Below, piece by piece: positions 10,409-22,319 of a DNA stretch of 64,000 nt (position 1 is its first letter; each line of letters opens with the position of its first letter). The stretch is taken from positions 37,681,178 to 37,745,177 of the forward strand of contig CP141143.1 in the NCBI GenBank assembly GCA_035235625.1, written 5' to 3'. The stretch is from Saururus chinensis. Its lineage: Eukaryota > Streptophyta > Magnoliopsida > Piperales > Saururaceae. The notes below the pieces were generated by a model. That model worked only from the letters and a program-made list of their open reading frames with translations. It was not told where the DNA came from and searched no databases. Both the position numbers and the translations under genes were made by a program.

Positions 10409-13400
10409 TGTAACGTCCGGGAATTTTCTAAATTCCTGAAGTAGTACACGTAGAAATTAGGGTGCTACATCCCTTGATATTTCCGTTGGAATAAATTAAT
10501 CTATGCTCAGATTTGGTGGCTAATATATATATGGATGGAAAGTAGACAGAAAGAGCTTCGAAACGCCACCAAGAACGCACGAATCGGAGTCCGGACGAGG
10601 GAGAAACAGCCGTTTGAAGTTGACTTTAACGTGTAGGACCCATTTACCCGAATTGAACGCGCGAACTGCCCGTTTAAGTTGCGATACGGGCCCGATTAAT
10701 TACTGTTCCGAAATTGGGTTTTTGGAGGTCTAATTCCTCATGGGATTAGAAACCCTAATCCCATACCTATAAAAGGCCTTCTTAGGGTATAATTTGGGGG
10801 TCTTTTTGCCCGATCAGAGTAGAGAATTGGGGCTTTTTGGAGGGGAAAAGGATAAGCCGTCGTGAGAATCTTCCGGCGAGACTCCGGTGAAGCATGGGCG
10901 ATGTGGATCGACGTCAACTTGGCCACAGAGGTAGGATTTTAGGTTGCGATTATTATCTGTAATTTCGGTTCTGCAATTAGTTCTGTAAATACTGTTCACG
11001 TAATAACATGAACAGTACTGCGATTTCCGGTCACCGGAACAGTTGTCGGATCGGAGCCGCGCGGCGGCCCTAGCTCTGGCCAAGATGGCCCTAGCTTCGA
11101 CCGCAGCGGCCCTGGCACCGGCGGCCTTAGCGGCGGCGAATTCGCCTGCCGCTGCGCAGGCCGCCGTTGGTAAAAAAAAAAAGAAAAGAAAAAGAAAGTG
11201 GTTTCCGGCTCTCGGCAGGGCGGAGACGGCCGGCGACGGGCGGCAGCCCCGGACCTCTGGAATCGCCGGATCCCGGCGATCCGGTCGGTTCTGGAACGTA
11301 GTCCGGCCATGGCGGCTGGCCGCCACGCTGATCAGAGCTTTTAAAAAAAAAATAAGGGAGAAGCCTTTTCTGCGCCGGCCGGTCACCGGACGGCGGCGGG
11401 GCTGGGCTGGTCGGAATCGCCGCCAGGCGGCGATCCGATACCGCCCAGCCCTGGCCGTAGAGCGGTGGCCAGGGGCGGCGCCGCCAGAGGCGTTTCCGCC
11501 TCTGGCCGGACGCGGGGAAGACGACCCCGCGGGTCGTCTGTGCTCCCCGGACCGGGTCGGCTAACCCGACCCGATTCGGTCCGAAAAAAAAAAAGGGAGT
11601 GAATCGGGTCCGGTTCAGGGGGTTAATTGTGTCAAACAAATCCTAGAAAATTACTATTAGACCTGGATAGGTTTGGGATTATTCTGACCGAGTTTTAACT
11701 TAGGGAAAAATCCCAGATACTGTAAAATGACCTTTTTACCCCTACTAGTTAATTATCGTATAATATTAACTTACCCGAGTTCGAGGCTCTGGTTCATGGG
11801 CCTATGAGTGGATCTAAAAATTGGAGAAAATTCTCAATGAGAGTTTAATGGGTAACCTAATTATAGGACAAACCGTTTGGTGAGTAAAAATCCCAGCGAG
11901 TGGATAATTGACCTTTTTGCCCCTAGGTTTAAGCGTAAACTGTTAAGACAACCTGGGTCGGTTCAAGGGGTTCACGACCTCGTCACACACCAGGAAAATT
12001 ACACAGAGGTCATGAAGCCCAGTAATACCATTGAGTTTAATTTAAGTGTCATTGGATGTCATTAAGGCCTTAAACCAAATGACAGAAATACCCCTTAGGG
12101 TGGACCCGCCCACGTTCGTGTGAATGGAAGCGTGAGTCGGTCTGAGAGTGGAGCCTCGTGAGAGGTCAATGAATTAAATCAATAGAGGGGCAGTAAAATC
12201 ACTGGAATGACCCAAGGGAGGGTACCATACTTTAGGTGGTAAAATTATCCTAATGCCCTTAGGGGCAATATAATCTGTTTTTGTCGAAATAGATGACCTA
12301 GTGAATTAAGAGGTAGAGTACCCTATAAATGACTTCAAAAGGAAGGAGCATGACTAGTAAGTGACACGAAGACCTTGTCGGGTCGCAGTGTCATGAGAAG
12401 TAAGGGGTAGAACCCTAAATTTCAGGTTTAAAGCAACGTATTTCACGTGTCTGCAACCGAGTGCACCGATCGACTAGAGTGTTGTATACGTCACTCGTGG
12501 AATATGTTAATTTACATATCAGGCTTGAAGTCTCTGAGCCCTGGCCTTGCGAATGAATGCAATGGGCCTCTGTTTATTATTTATACGTTTGTATGATTGC
12601 ATGATTATTTATGCTGATACATGCTTTTGATATTGTTGCATTGATTTATATTAGTAACTTAAGATTAATGAAGATTAATCAAGAGACATGGGTTGCTGTT
12701 GGTTTGAGGGGAGAATACCTAACAAAGATAATAACTAAAATACCCTCTTTAGGGTTGGGACCAGTTCATGGAGTGAACGGGGCCCTAACATAGAATTTGA
12801 CCTTGGTTAATGAACCGAGGGTGATTGTGGGATGTTCTCTGAGTCATAGCTCAGTGGATGAGCTATTTAGTGGGCCGATTCACAAGGTGAAGAGGACCCA
12901 CATGGTTGAGTGGTTACTTGACTAGATGAAAATAATCTATTCTAAGTATCAGATGTTTGAGGGAGTCAATGGTCATAAGGACCTGAGGCTTCTATGGATA
13001 TATTAGTAATGTCTTATGAGACATTTTCTCCCAGCGTTGGGAAGGTGGAGATTGCAATATGCATCTTCATCGCCACGATGGTTTGGGTACTGACCAGAGG
13101 GTCTTTACCGCGGGTCTCCCGCAGGTCTTCCCAGGACTATTTAGTACGTACGAAAAGCGGAGTTACATGAGCATCATGGAAGGCTTGTGTTTCTTGCCAA
13201 TCTGTGTCCATGAGCACAGTTGGGATCCTCTTCCCCAGATTCGTGGCAGGCTATTGAGAGCCCTGGGGATTTGGGTCAAGCTGCTGTTAAGCAGTCCACT
13301 CCAAGGCTGGAGTACTTTGTTTGGAGGTTTCTCGAGGGGCGAGTTATCTCTGAGTTTCAGATTTTATAGTATTAATTATCGAACAAGGGAGGTGAGATAA

Positions 13401-13789
13401 TTAATAACATTGTTTGATATTGCTTGTTAATTAGACAAGTGGAACAATTAAAGGACTTACTAAAATGTAGGTTGAAAATATCTAAGCATTGCATATGGGA
13501 TGCTATGCTTCGTAGGATAAAGTAGTTTCTAGGCAGAACTACGTTTGGATCCGATCTTGTTGGAAACATTGGAGATGTTGTCTAATGAGTACGTAGGCAA
13601 CTAACATCGGGTGATGTTGGCCCGATCCGAATAATATTAATAAAACCTTTTGTCCTTTGGAAGCTCTTCTCCTGTAGGTGGAGATGCTCCATTGTGGTTG
13701 TAGTTGTTGTGTGGTTTGCTGTGATGCAGATTCTCCAGGCGAAGACAAGTGAGATCAAGGCAGGCGTGCACACGAGGTCTCCGCGTTAC
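10409..13789 (+). repeat. Forward LTR, full-length copy
   Basis: About 3.4 kb, GC-rich between 11030 and 11560. It starts TGTAACGTCCGGG and runs to 'ccgcgttac' before the central segment. It contains 12453-13600, which the inverted copy lacks. Long ORFs read across the GC-rich part on both strands (for example 11043-11564 and 11127-11639). They are mirrored in the other arm and have Ala/Arg/Pro-rich composition, so I regard them as noncoding. Confidence 0.7.
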
Positions 13790-14066
13790 TGTCACGACCC
13801 GGATTTTTAAAAGTATTTTTAAATAGTACGAACGGTAAGTAGCGAGAATTTTTTTTTCTTTAAATACAAAGCAAACTATTCGATTAAATATCCAGGTCAT
13901 GATAACTGGGGTTCACAAATACGAATATCAAATCATACGATATTATTTAACGTCTGAAAATTCATAAAGACCAGCTCATCCATCTAAGTACAAGTCCATC
14001 GTCCGTCTGAAAATAAATAATAAGTTGACTCTCACGCTTAAGGTACACTTACATACCGGAGTTACA
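13790..14066. other. Central segment at the dyad of the inverted LTRs
   Basis: 277 bp of AT-rich sequence starting TGTCACGACCCGG and ending GGAGTTACA, between the U5 ends of two opposed LTRs. It has TG...CA termini like a small LTR and lies between two GTTAC words (13785-13789 and 14061-14065). It could be a separate small TG...CA insertion, or the leader region caught between LTRs. I see no tRNA-complementary primer-binding site at either edge. Confidence 0.4.
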
Positions 14067-16303
14067 GAAACGCGGAGACCTCGTGTGCACACCTGCCTTG
14101 ATCTCACTTGTCTTCGCCTGGAGAATCTGCATCACAGCAAACCACACAACAACTACAACCACAATGGAGCATCTCCACCTACAGGAGAAGAGCTTCCAAA
14201 GGACAAAAGGTTTTATTAATATTATTCGGATCGGGCCAACATCACCCGATGTTAGTTGCAGACACGTGAAATACGTTGCTTTAAACCTGAAATTTAGGGT
14301 TCTACCCCTTACTTCTCATGACACTGCGACCCGACAAGGTCTTCGTGTCACTTACTAGTCATGCTCCTTCCTTTTGAAGTCATTTATAGGGTACTCTACC
14401 TCTTAATTCACTAGGTCATCTATTTCGACAAAAACAGATTATATTGCCCCTAAGGGCATTAGGATAATTTTACCACCTAAAGTATGGTACCCTCCCTTGG
14501 GTCATTCCAGTGATTTTACTGCCCCTCTATTGATTTAATTCATTGACCTCTCACGAGGCTCCACTCTCAGACCGACTCACGCTTCCATTCACACGAACGT
14601 GGGCGGGTCCACCCTAAGGGGTATTTCTGTCATTTGGTTTAAGGCCTTAATGACATCCAATGACACTTAAATTAAACTCAACGGTATTACTGGGCTTCAT
14701 GACCTCTGTGTAATTTTCCTGGTGTGTGACGAGGTCGTGAACCCCTTGAACCGACCCAGGTTGTCTTAACAGTTTACGGTTAAACCTAGGGGCAAAAAGG
14801 TCAATTATCCACTCGCTGGGATTTTTACTCACCAAACGGTTTGTCCTATAATTAGGTTACCCATTAAACTCTCATTGAGAATTTTCTCCAATTTTTAGAT
14901 CCACTCATAGGCCCATGAACCAGAGCCTCGAACTCGGGTAAGTTAATATTATACGATAATTAACTAGTAGGGGTAAAAAGGTCATTTTACAGTATCTGGG
15001 ATTTTTCCCTAAGTTATAACTCGGTCAGAATAATCCCAAACCTATCCAGGTCTAATAGTAATTTTCTAGGATTTGTTTGACACAATTAACCCCCTGAACC
15101 GGACCCGATTCACTCCCTTTTTTTTTTTCGGACCGAATCGGGTCGGGTTAGCCGACCCGGTCCGGGGAGCACAGACGACCCGCGGGGTCGTCTTCCCCGC
15201 GTCCGGCCAGAGGCGGAAACGCCTCTGGCGGCGCCGCCCCTGGCCACCGCTCTACGGCCAGGGCTGGGCGGTATCGGATCGCCGCCTGGCGGCGATTCCG
15301 ACCAGCCCAGCCCCGCCGCCGTCCGGTGACCGGCCGGCGCAGAAAAGGCTTCTCCCTTATTTTTTTTTTAAAAGCTCTGATCAGCGTGGCGGCCAGCCAC
15401 CATGGCCGGACTACGTTCCAGAACCGACCGGATCGCCGGGATCCGGCGATTCCAGAGGTCCGGGGCTGCCGCCCGTCGCCGGCCGTCTCCGCCCTGCCGA
15501 GAGCCGGAAACCACTTTCTTTTTCTTTTCTTTTTTTTTTACCAACGGCGGCCTGCGCAGCGGCAGGCGAATTCGCCGCCGCTAAGGCCGACGGTGCCAGG
15601 GCCGCTGCGGTCGAAGCTAGGGCCATCTTGGCCAGAGCTAGGGCCGCCGCGCTGCTCCGATCCGACAACTGTTCCGGTGACCGAAAATCGCAGTACTGTT
15701 CATGTTATTACGTGAACAGTATTTACAGAACTAATTGCAGAACCGAAATTATAGATAATAATCGCAACCTAAAATCCTACCTCTGTGGCCAAGTTGACGT
15801 CGATCCACATCGCCCATGCTTCACCGGAGTCTCGCCGGAAGATTCTCACGACGGCTTATCCTTTTCCCCTCCAAAAAGCCCCAATTCTCTACTCTGATCG
15901 GGCAAAAAGACCCCCAAATTATACCCTAAGAAGGCCTTTTATAGGTATGGGATTAGGGTTTCTAATCCCATGAGGAATTAGACCTCCAAAAACCCAATTT
16001 CGGAACAGTAATTAATCGGGCCCGTATCGCAACTTAAACGGGCAGTTCGCGCGTTCAATTCGGGTAAATGGGTCCTACACGTTAAAGTCAACTTCAAACG
16101 GCTGTTTCTCCCTCGTCCGGACTCCGATTCGTGCGTTCTTGGTGGCGTTTCGAAGCTCTTTCTGTCTACTTTCCATCCATATATATATTAGCCACCAAAT
16201 CTGAGCATAGATTAATTTATTCCAACGGAAATATCAAGGGATGTAGCACCCTAATTTCTACGTGTACTACTTCAGGAATTTAGAAAATTCCCGGACGTTA
16301 CAT
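14067..16303 (-). repeat. Inverted LTR copy with internal deletion
   Basis: Reverse complement of 10409-12457 joined to 13597-13789. The join falls on a GCAAC shared by both sides (12453-12457 and 13597-13601), so 1144 bp were lost through a 5-bp microhomology. Read on the minus strand it begins TGTAACGTCCGGG at 16303, directly after a polypurine tract. This is the normal position of a 3' LTR. Confidence 0.75.
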
Positions 16304-16762
16304 TCTTCCCCCCTAAAAAGGAATTGTGTCCCCGCAATTCTCCAAAGCCAATACTGCACAAGTTTGGCTCTGAAGGGCAACCTTGCCCCTTCTAGGGTTT
16401 CACATTAATCCCACTCAAGCGTTAGCTTCCGCTGCGCACTCAAGTTAAAAGAATTACCACTAAGTATCATAACTCGGAGTGTGCACGTAAAAATACCCCT
16501 ATGTCGACCCTAGTACTCACGTCCCATACCATGAGTATTCGCGACGCCATAGAAGCAAATTTAACTAAGCACTAGTGCAACAAACCCTAGAGTTATCCAT
16601 CGACATAATGTGTCCCATACCACGAATGTCTAAGGGTTTCTCCTCAGCCGTTCCACAACTCTTTTGCCATGAACACCTAGAAGTGCTTCTTACCCAAAAC
16701 CCATCCATCTCAACTAGATCATAAATTTTCAGACAACTTCAGACTTGCAGTTAGACAAATGG
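16304..16762 (-). other. 3' internal piece of LTR retroelement with polypurine tract
   Basis: On the minus strand the segment ends TTTTTAGGGGGGAAGAA immediately before the LTR start at 16303. This is a typical polypurine tract, the primer site for plus-strand DNA synthesis in retrotransposons. The arrangement matches the chromovirus at 29517-29540 (TTTGAGGGAAGAA before its 3' LTR). The rest, about 430 bp, shows no readable protein domain. Confidence 0.6.
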
Positions 16763-16943
16763 CTCCGATTCGTGCGTTCTTGGTGGCGTTTCGAAGCTCT
16801 TTCTGTCTACTTTCCATCCATATATATATTAGCCACCAAAACTGAGCATAGATTAATTTATTCCAACGGAAATATCAAGGGATGTAGCACCCTAATTTCT
16901 ACGTGTACTACTTCAGGAATTTAGAAAATTCCCGGACGTTACA
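16763..16943 (-). repeat. LTR tip, second inverted copy
   Basis: Near-perfect copy of 16122-16303 (first ~181 bp of the LTR, minus orientation), beginning at 'ctccgattcgtgcg' and ending CGGACGTTACA. It supplies the right terminus of the integrated unit and abuts the AAGTT duplication. Confidence 0.85.
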
Positions 16944-16948
16944 AAGTT
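16944..16948. repeat. Target-site duplication AAGTT (right)
   Basis: Exact copy of 10404-10408. CACTA subterminal sequence resumes right after it ('acttgtgatgcttattcac'). Confidence 0.85.
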
Positions 16949-17100
16949 ACTTGTGATGCTTATTCACAAGTGTCGTTAATAGTAAATTATTAGTGATGCT
17001 TTTATAAAGCATCGCTAATATAAAAAAAATTGAAAAAAAATATAAAAAACTTATTTGTGACGCTTCTTTGTGCATCATTATTACACTTAAACTATTGTAT
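16949..17100 (+). mobile_element. CACTA subterminal repeats, continued
   Basis: 'ttagtgatgcttttataaagcatcgctaata' type inverted words continue the array that starts at 10192 (split here by spacing as 16989-17020). This confirms that the LTR unit is nested in the CACTA element. Confidence 0.7.
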
Positions 17101-18720
17101 ACATAGTTGTGTTTGACCATTGTATGCATGTTTAGATAATTAAGAGTGAATGCTTGGCCCTTGAATAGTTTAGGTAGTTAGGCTTCACTTCATCTTCCAT
17201 TTATATCTTGTTTGAAGCTCATTTGGACTTGTAAACACAACAGAGGTCCAACTCATATGTTCAACATATAAATAGCCCAAGTGCACAAGTGGATGTAGTT
17301 TTGCAAGGTCGAATATACAAGAATTGCTCATTTGGACTTGTAAACACAACAGAGGTCAAACTCACATGTTCAACAAATAAATAGCCCAAGTGCACAAGTG
17401 GATGTAGTCTTGCAAGGTCAAATATACAAGAATTGCCTTTATGTGACTATCACAATGATTACAAAATAAGTGGAGTAAAGAAAACTTAAGAGGGAAAGTA
17501 AAAGAGTATTGAGGCAATAAAAGTGTTAAGATGAAATTCAATAATATAAAACACTAAGGCATTAAGGATCATTGTAATATCTAGTGATGTTCATCATGTG
17601 TCATGTTATCTTAGTTAGAATCAAATGAAGATTCTACCTAACCAGATGATATGTACATTCAAAGCAAAACAAAGATAGGTAATAATTTGGATAAATGAAG
17701 GATAAAAAGATTTATTTCTTTAAGAGTTCTATGTATTAAAACCACAAAAGATTAAGAAGAAGAACATTCAAGCATCTGACACATTAAGATCACAAAAAAA
17801 CAAGAAGAAGAACAATATTAAATGAACATCACTTTTAATAATAAATACTTACTTAAAATAATTGATGAAATATGAATATAACTCCTTTAGATTGTTACAC
17901 ATCACGTCTAGCCTTAGCTAGAGGGCTTAGCAAGTTATTATAATAAAACTTAAATACAAAAGCTACAAAAAAGGAGAAGAAAAATAGGAGAAGAGAGCTC
18001 CAAAGAGGAGGAGATGATGCCTCTTTCACATTCACCATTCTTTTTATAGGAGTAGAAGAGGTTGCTTCAAAGGGGAAGGTCCAATCATATCCCTTGATTA
18101 CTTCCTAATTGATTGTTCGATTGGTTGCTTCTTTGGCAATGATTAGATTCTAAATCAATCAAATAAATCAAATAATTATTTAGTAAATAAGTATCTTTTA
18201 GTCTTCCTACAATTATCTAATCAGCCTCATTATCTTTCCTTGTGTGTATTAATCATAATTATTAAAATGATCTTCCATGTGTTGGCCTTGGGTTAATTGA
18301 CTACCTATCCCTTTGCATATCAGGTTTACTTATATATCTTCAAAATTATGAATTTTATCTAGAAATTAGGATTGTAACTACGAAAGTCTTCTTTCTAATG
18401 CCACTAGAATCATATCAATCTGAATTTTATATATAGAGAGATATGACCAAAATACTAAGGTTGTGTCAATCTGTCCAAATTAGCTTCTTCCCTAATTTGG
18501 TTCTCTTATTGTAAATATGAAATCCAATGGGTCCACATAGATATGTTTGACCATTTTATGCATGTTTAGATACTTAAGAGTAAAGGCTTGACCCTTGAAT
18601 AGCTTTAGGTAGTCATGCTTCACTTCCTCTTCCACTTAGATCTTGTCGAAGATAATTTGGACTTGTAAACACAACAGAGGTCCAACTCATATGTTCAACA
18701 TATAAATAGCCCAAATAAGT
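17101..18720 (-). repeat. LTR-like repeat, copy 1 of a family shared with 41.28-42.6 kb
   Basis: From about 17290 to 18720 the sequence aligns by eye along its length with 41280-42600. Shared phrases include 'gtggatgtagtcttgcaaggtc', 'tgactatcacaatgatta' and 'atgccactagaatcatatc'. The outer ~175 bp are present twice in direct orientation (17107-17281 and 18546-18716). This would fit partial LTRs or an internal rearrangement. No protein is encoded. It interrupts the CACTA subterminal array, which resumes near 18790. Confidence 0.5.
17217..17434. repeat. 109-bp tandem duplication
   Basis: Two consecutive 109-bp copies (17217-17325 and 17326-17434), each beginning 'gctcatttggacttgtaaac'. They differ at only a few positions. 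Confidence 0.85.
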
Positions 18721-18789
18721 AATGACTTGATATAAACGACAATTGCAATTCAAGATTTTAAAATATTTAATTCAATATTATTTTTGTAC

Positions 18790-19004
18790 ATCAGTCGACA
18801 GTCACTTAAAAATATTAGTGACGCTTTTAAAAGCGTCACTGATAAGGAGGGTTTTTTAAAAAATATAAAAAATAGTTATTAGTGATTTTTTAAAGTGTCG
18901 CTAACAAAGAAAAAAATTTAAAATTATTAATAATAACTGTTAAAATAAAATTTTAAAAAAAGAGATAAAATTCTGCCCCTGGTGTGATTTTGGGGATGGG
19001 CATT
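18790..19004 (+). mobile_element. CACTA subterminal repeats, further continuation
   Basis: Words such as 'attagtgacgcttttaaa' and 'agcgtcactgataa' (18815-18845) and 'aaagtgtcgctaac' (18892-18905) continue the CACTA array. It is cut at 19004 by the solo LTR. Confidence 0.65.
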
Positions 19005-21297
19005 TGTAACGTCCCTAATTTTTCTACGATTTTATGTGATTTTCTTGCTATTTTTTGGTCATTTTTTGCGGGAAAATGTGACTTTTCGGTGTATTTTTAT
19101 TTGAGCATTTACTCCGTATTTATACCCATAGAGTCAGGTGTGGGGCTTAGTCGTAGGCTACGGGCCTCACTGTGCACTTTCGGCGCAAGTTTTGGACATA
19201 CAATGTGTAAATAGGAGGTAAGTGTGTGATGGGGATACAAGTGGAAAAAAAAATGTGGAGAAAGGATCGGGCTCGGCCGAGCCCAATCCTGAATGTTCTG
19301 GACTGTGCACCACCCCCTCTGGTTTCCTCTGCCAAGCCGCCATTGGCCGCCGGTGGGCAGCAAGGACACCACCACTGGCTCCACCCCGGTTGTGCAACAG
19401 CAGCGGGCCACCGTCCCGACCCCCACGGCCACTCCGCTCTTTGCCCCATCTCTCCCCGGTTAGACCCCCTCTCTCTGTATGTTGTGATTCTGCCACCACC
19501 GTGGGCCGGCTGGCTTTGCCCTGGGCTAGCAACGGTGAGAGGCCACCCCTCCCGGCCCCAAAGGGCCTCTCCTTCGCCGCCCTAGACTTGTTCCCCTCTA
19601 CTGTGTTTCTGCTGTGCTCTGTTTCGGTGAAACGGAGGCCACCGGTGGCAAGCCACGGCCAACCTGACCTCCCTCCAGCCTTGCCTTGGTCCAATGAAGG
19701 GTATGGACCACCCTGCCCAGCCCGATTCCATCTCCTCCATCGTCCTCTACTCCACCCAGTCCGATTTGCACCTTACTGTGTTTTGATTTTTTGGTGAGTT
19801 GTTGCTGCCATCGTTGGCTTGTGATGGCGACCTGGCCACTATGGGCTCTGCCCGGCCAGGTGATGGCCAGGGGACCGCCCCACCCAGACCGGTTCAGCCT
19901 CCGTCCCCTCCGTCTCTCCTCTGCTCAGTTCGGTCATCCCCTATTTTTGGTCTATGTTCGTTTTGGACGTTGTGACTGCCACCGTTTGGACAGTGGACTT
20001 GACTTAGTGGATCTTTGTCTAGCTCTGCCCTGGCTTGGTGACACAAGTGGGCCACCCCTCTGGGCCTTGTTCAGCCTCTACTTCAGAACCATGTCTAGAA
20101 AGTGATGCATTTTTCGGTCAATTCTAGTGAAAGGCTCTATTTTTGGCTGCCATCGTGTCGTTGGTGGTTGGCTGGGACTGGTCAGCCTTTGTTCGGCTCT
20201 ATCCCGGCTTGGTGATGATGACAAGGGCCATCCTAACTTGGTCCCACCTAACCTGGTGTGATCGCCTCTAACCCGTGCTCTTCCTTGTGGCCCATAGCCG
20301 CGACTAGTTCCGTCTCACCAGCATGTTTGCCTTTTGACCCCTCTTGCCCATTTTACACCGTCGATAGCGGATGGCCTTTGGCAAGATTCTGTATGACCTA
20401 CCTTGACCAAAGCTAGACGAGTTCACCTGCACATGCCTTGGCCAATGATGGCCTCGTGGCCTTTGCTTGACCCTGAACCTTCCCCCTGCACTCTACTGTG
20501 CGAGATGCACAACCACCTGTACCATTAGTTTTGGTTGTGGGTGGTGATCGGCGATGTCACTGCTTTGATTGGCCACTGCCTACATGCACAGTTTAGGGTT
20601 TAGGTACCGTATTCGCGCCGCCTGACCATTGGATGGCTCCGTCACCTTTTGAGTTGATCATTAGAGCCTCCTCCACCTCTCCTCTGTCCTCAAGCATCGC
20701 CCAATGCTCTCCACCCATATGCGGGCCCTTGTTGATGTGAAATTGTCGCCGTTGTTTGCTGTCCACGACCGATTTTGATGTCTTGCGGCAGGCCGAGTAC
20801 ATCTTAGCCACCGTCCGACCTTCAGTGAGTACACCCCTGACTTATGGTCTCACTGCCACTTATGCTGGCATGACATTTCATCTAGGCGCTCTAGTGTGCA
20901 GCTATGGATCACATATTTTGCCGCATTGATTTCTGACAACTCGTTTGGTCGTGATTGTTTCTGGCACTTTTTAAAAATCCTCGGGATGGTGGCTCTCTCA
21001 GCTAGGCAATGCTTTTGGCCATCAACTCCACCGCCGACGCTGCCACTATCGTGTGCTCGCCATCAAATGTCATGATTATGAGGTATGGGAGCTTTGAACT
21101 CGTAATTTCATGATAGCATGCTTTGAATGAGTAGCAGCATGCTAGGATTGTATGATTTAATGCTTTGGATTCTAAATCATGATCCATTTGCATGATGTAA
21201 GAGGATGAGTTATGCCATGTTGAAATTCATATGACATGCATGTGGGTTGTATGTATGTTTGAAGTATGTTGGTAAGCTTCATATGTGGATGGATGTA

Positions 21298-21560
21298 TGT
21301 GCTAGTGATGGCTAGTGTGTTTGTTGGTACGCTTCGTATGTGGATTATGTGCTAGTGATGGCTAGCGTGTTTGTTGGTAAGCTTCGTATGTTGATTAAGT
21401 ATGTGCTAGTGATGGCTAGCGTGTTTGTTGGTAAGCTTCATATGTGTATGTATGTGCTAGTGATGGGTAGCGTGCATGTTTGTAAGCTACGTATGTGGGA
21501 TCTATTTGTGCTAGTGATGGCTAGCGTGTATGGATGTATGTGCTAGTGATGGATAGCGAG
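21298..21560 (+). repeat. Minisatellite, ~40-65 bp units
   Basis: At least six copies of a unit around 'gtgctagtgatggctagcgt', most followed by 'gtttgttggtaagcttc(g/a)tatgtg'. Unit length varies because the spacer differs. It lies inside the solo LTR. Confidence 0.85.
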
Positions 21561-22319
21561 TATGTTGGCAAGTTATGTATAAAAGTATGTGTATGTTATA
21601 CGTATGTGTGATAGATAGACATATGTATGAAGGCTATTTGCCTATGCTATGGATATGCGTATCTGCATTTGGGTAGAGGTATGGGTGATGGACAGTAAGA
21701 AGTGATAGTGTTTGGTACAGATTTGGCTATGGATTTGTTATGGATGTGTAAGCGTATGACGGAAGATGGAGGATGTAAATTTTATGGGTGAGGATTGGAG
21801 CGGTTTGTTTGGTTTGGCTCAGAGCATATGTTGGGGATTGTTAGATAGTAAGAGTGTGCATAATTGTACAAGCATAACGTACAAATTATGTAGTGAAAAG
21901 TAAGTAAATAAGTGAGGTTTCAAGTAAGAGGGTAATAATTGGGTTTGGCTCTAAGGATCTTATTTTGATTACATTTGTGTAAGATGTTTTAGCCATAAGG
22001 TGGATGGCAGAGTATGTAAGACTGTAAGGATTTGAGTACGGTGAGTTATGTTGTGAGATGGTTGGGTTAAGTGAAGTCTGCTGCCCTATGAACTAGGGTT
22101 TTGGATCGAGCACAGTATGTTTGAGAGTTTTTGGTGGCATAATTGTACCGCATAATGTACTTAATTCAAACTTGAATTATAAGAAAACTAATGATAGTGT
22201 TGTAAGTTTGAGACTTGAGGGTTCGACTGATTAAGTTCAGTGTTTGAGCTAGCCAATAATGAGTTGGCTGAGCATTTCTCATATCTTGCCATGGTGTTTA
22301 TCCTACGGGATGTTGTCTG

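Larger units (their letters stand above)
10409..16943. mobile_element. Rearranged LTR retroelement with head-to-head LTRs (foldback structure)
   Basis: The element starts TGTAACGTCCGGGAAT and ends with the reverse complement of the same sequence. Exact 5-bp duplications AAGTT flank it at 10404-10408 and 16944-16948. Order: a forward LTR (10409-13789), a 277-bp centre (13790-14066), an inverted LTR (14067-16303), a piece of retroelement interior beginning with a polypurine-like tract (16304-16762), and a 181-bp inverted LTR tip (16763-16943). The long arms are nearly identical along about 2 kb, differing by point changes and one 1144-bp deletion. Both outer ends are U3 ends, unlike a normal retrotransposon, whose LTRs are direct repeats. 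The matching target duplication indicates that the whole unit integrated as one piece into the CACTA sequence. No transposition gene is present. Confidence 0.8.

Noticed and set aside
15073..15897. Long plus-strand ORF (274 codons) and the mirrored ORFs at 11043-11639
   Set aside because: They lie in the GC-rich part of inverted LTR copies, exist on both strands and several frames, have low-complexity Ala/Arg/Pro composition and include homopolymer-encoded Phe or Lys runs. No domain seen.
19167..19797. Overlapping long ORFs on both strands
   Set aside because: GC-rich portion of the solo LTR; no start context, no motif, frames overlap completely. Best explained by few stop codons in GC-rich DNA.
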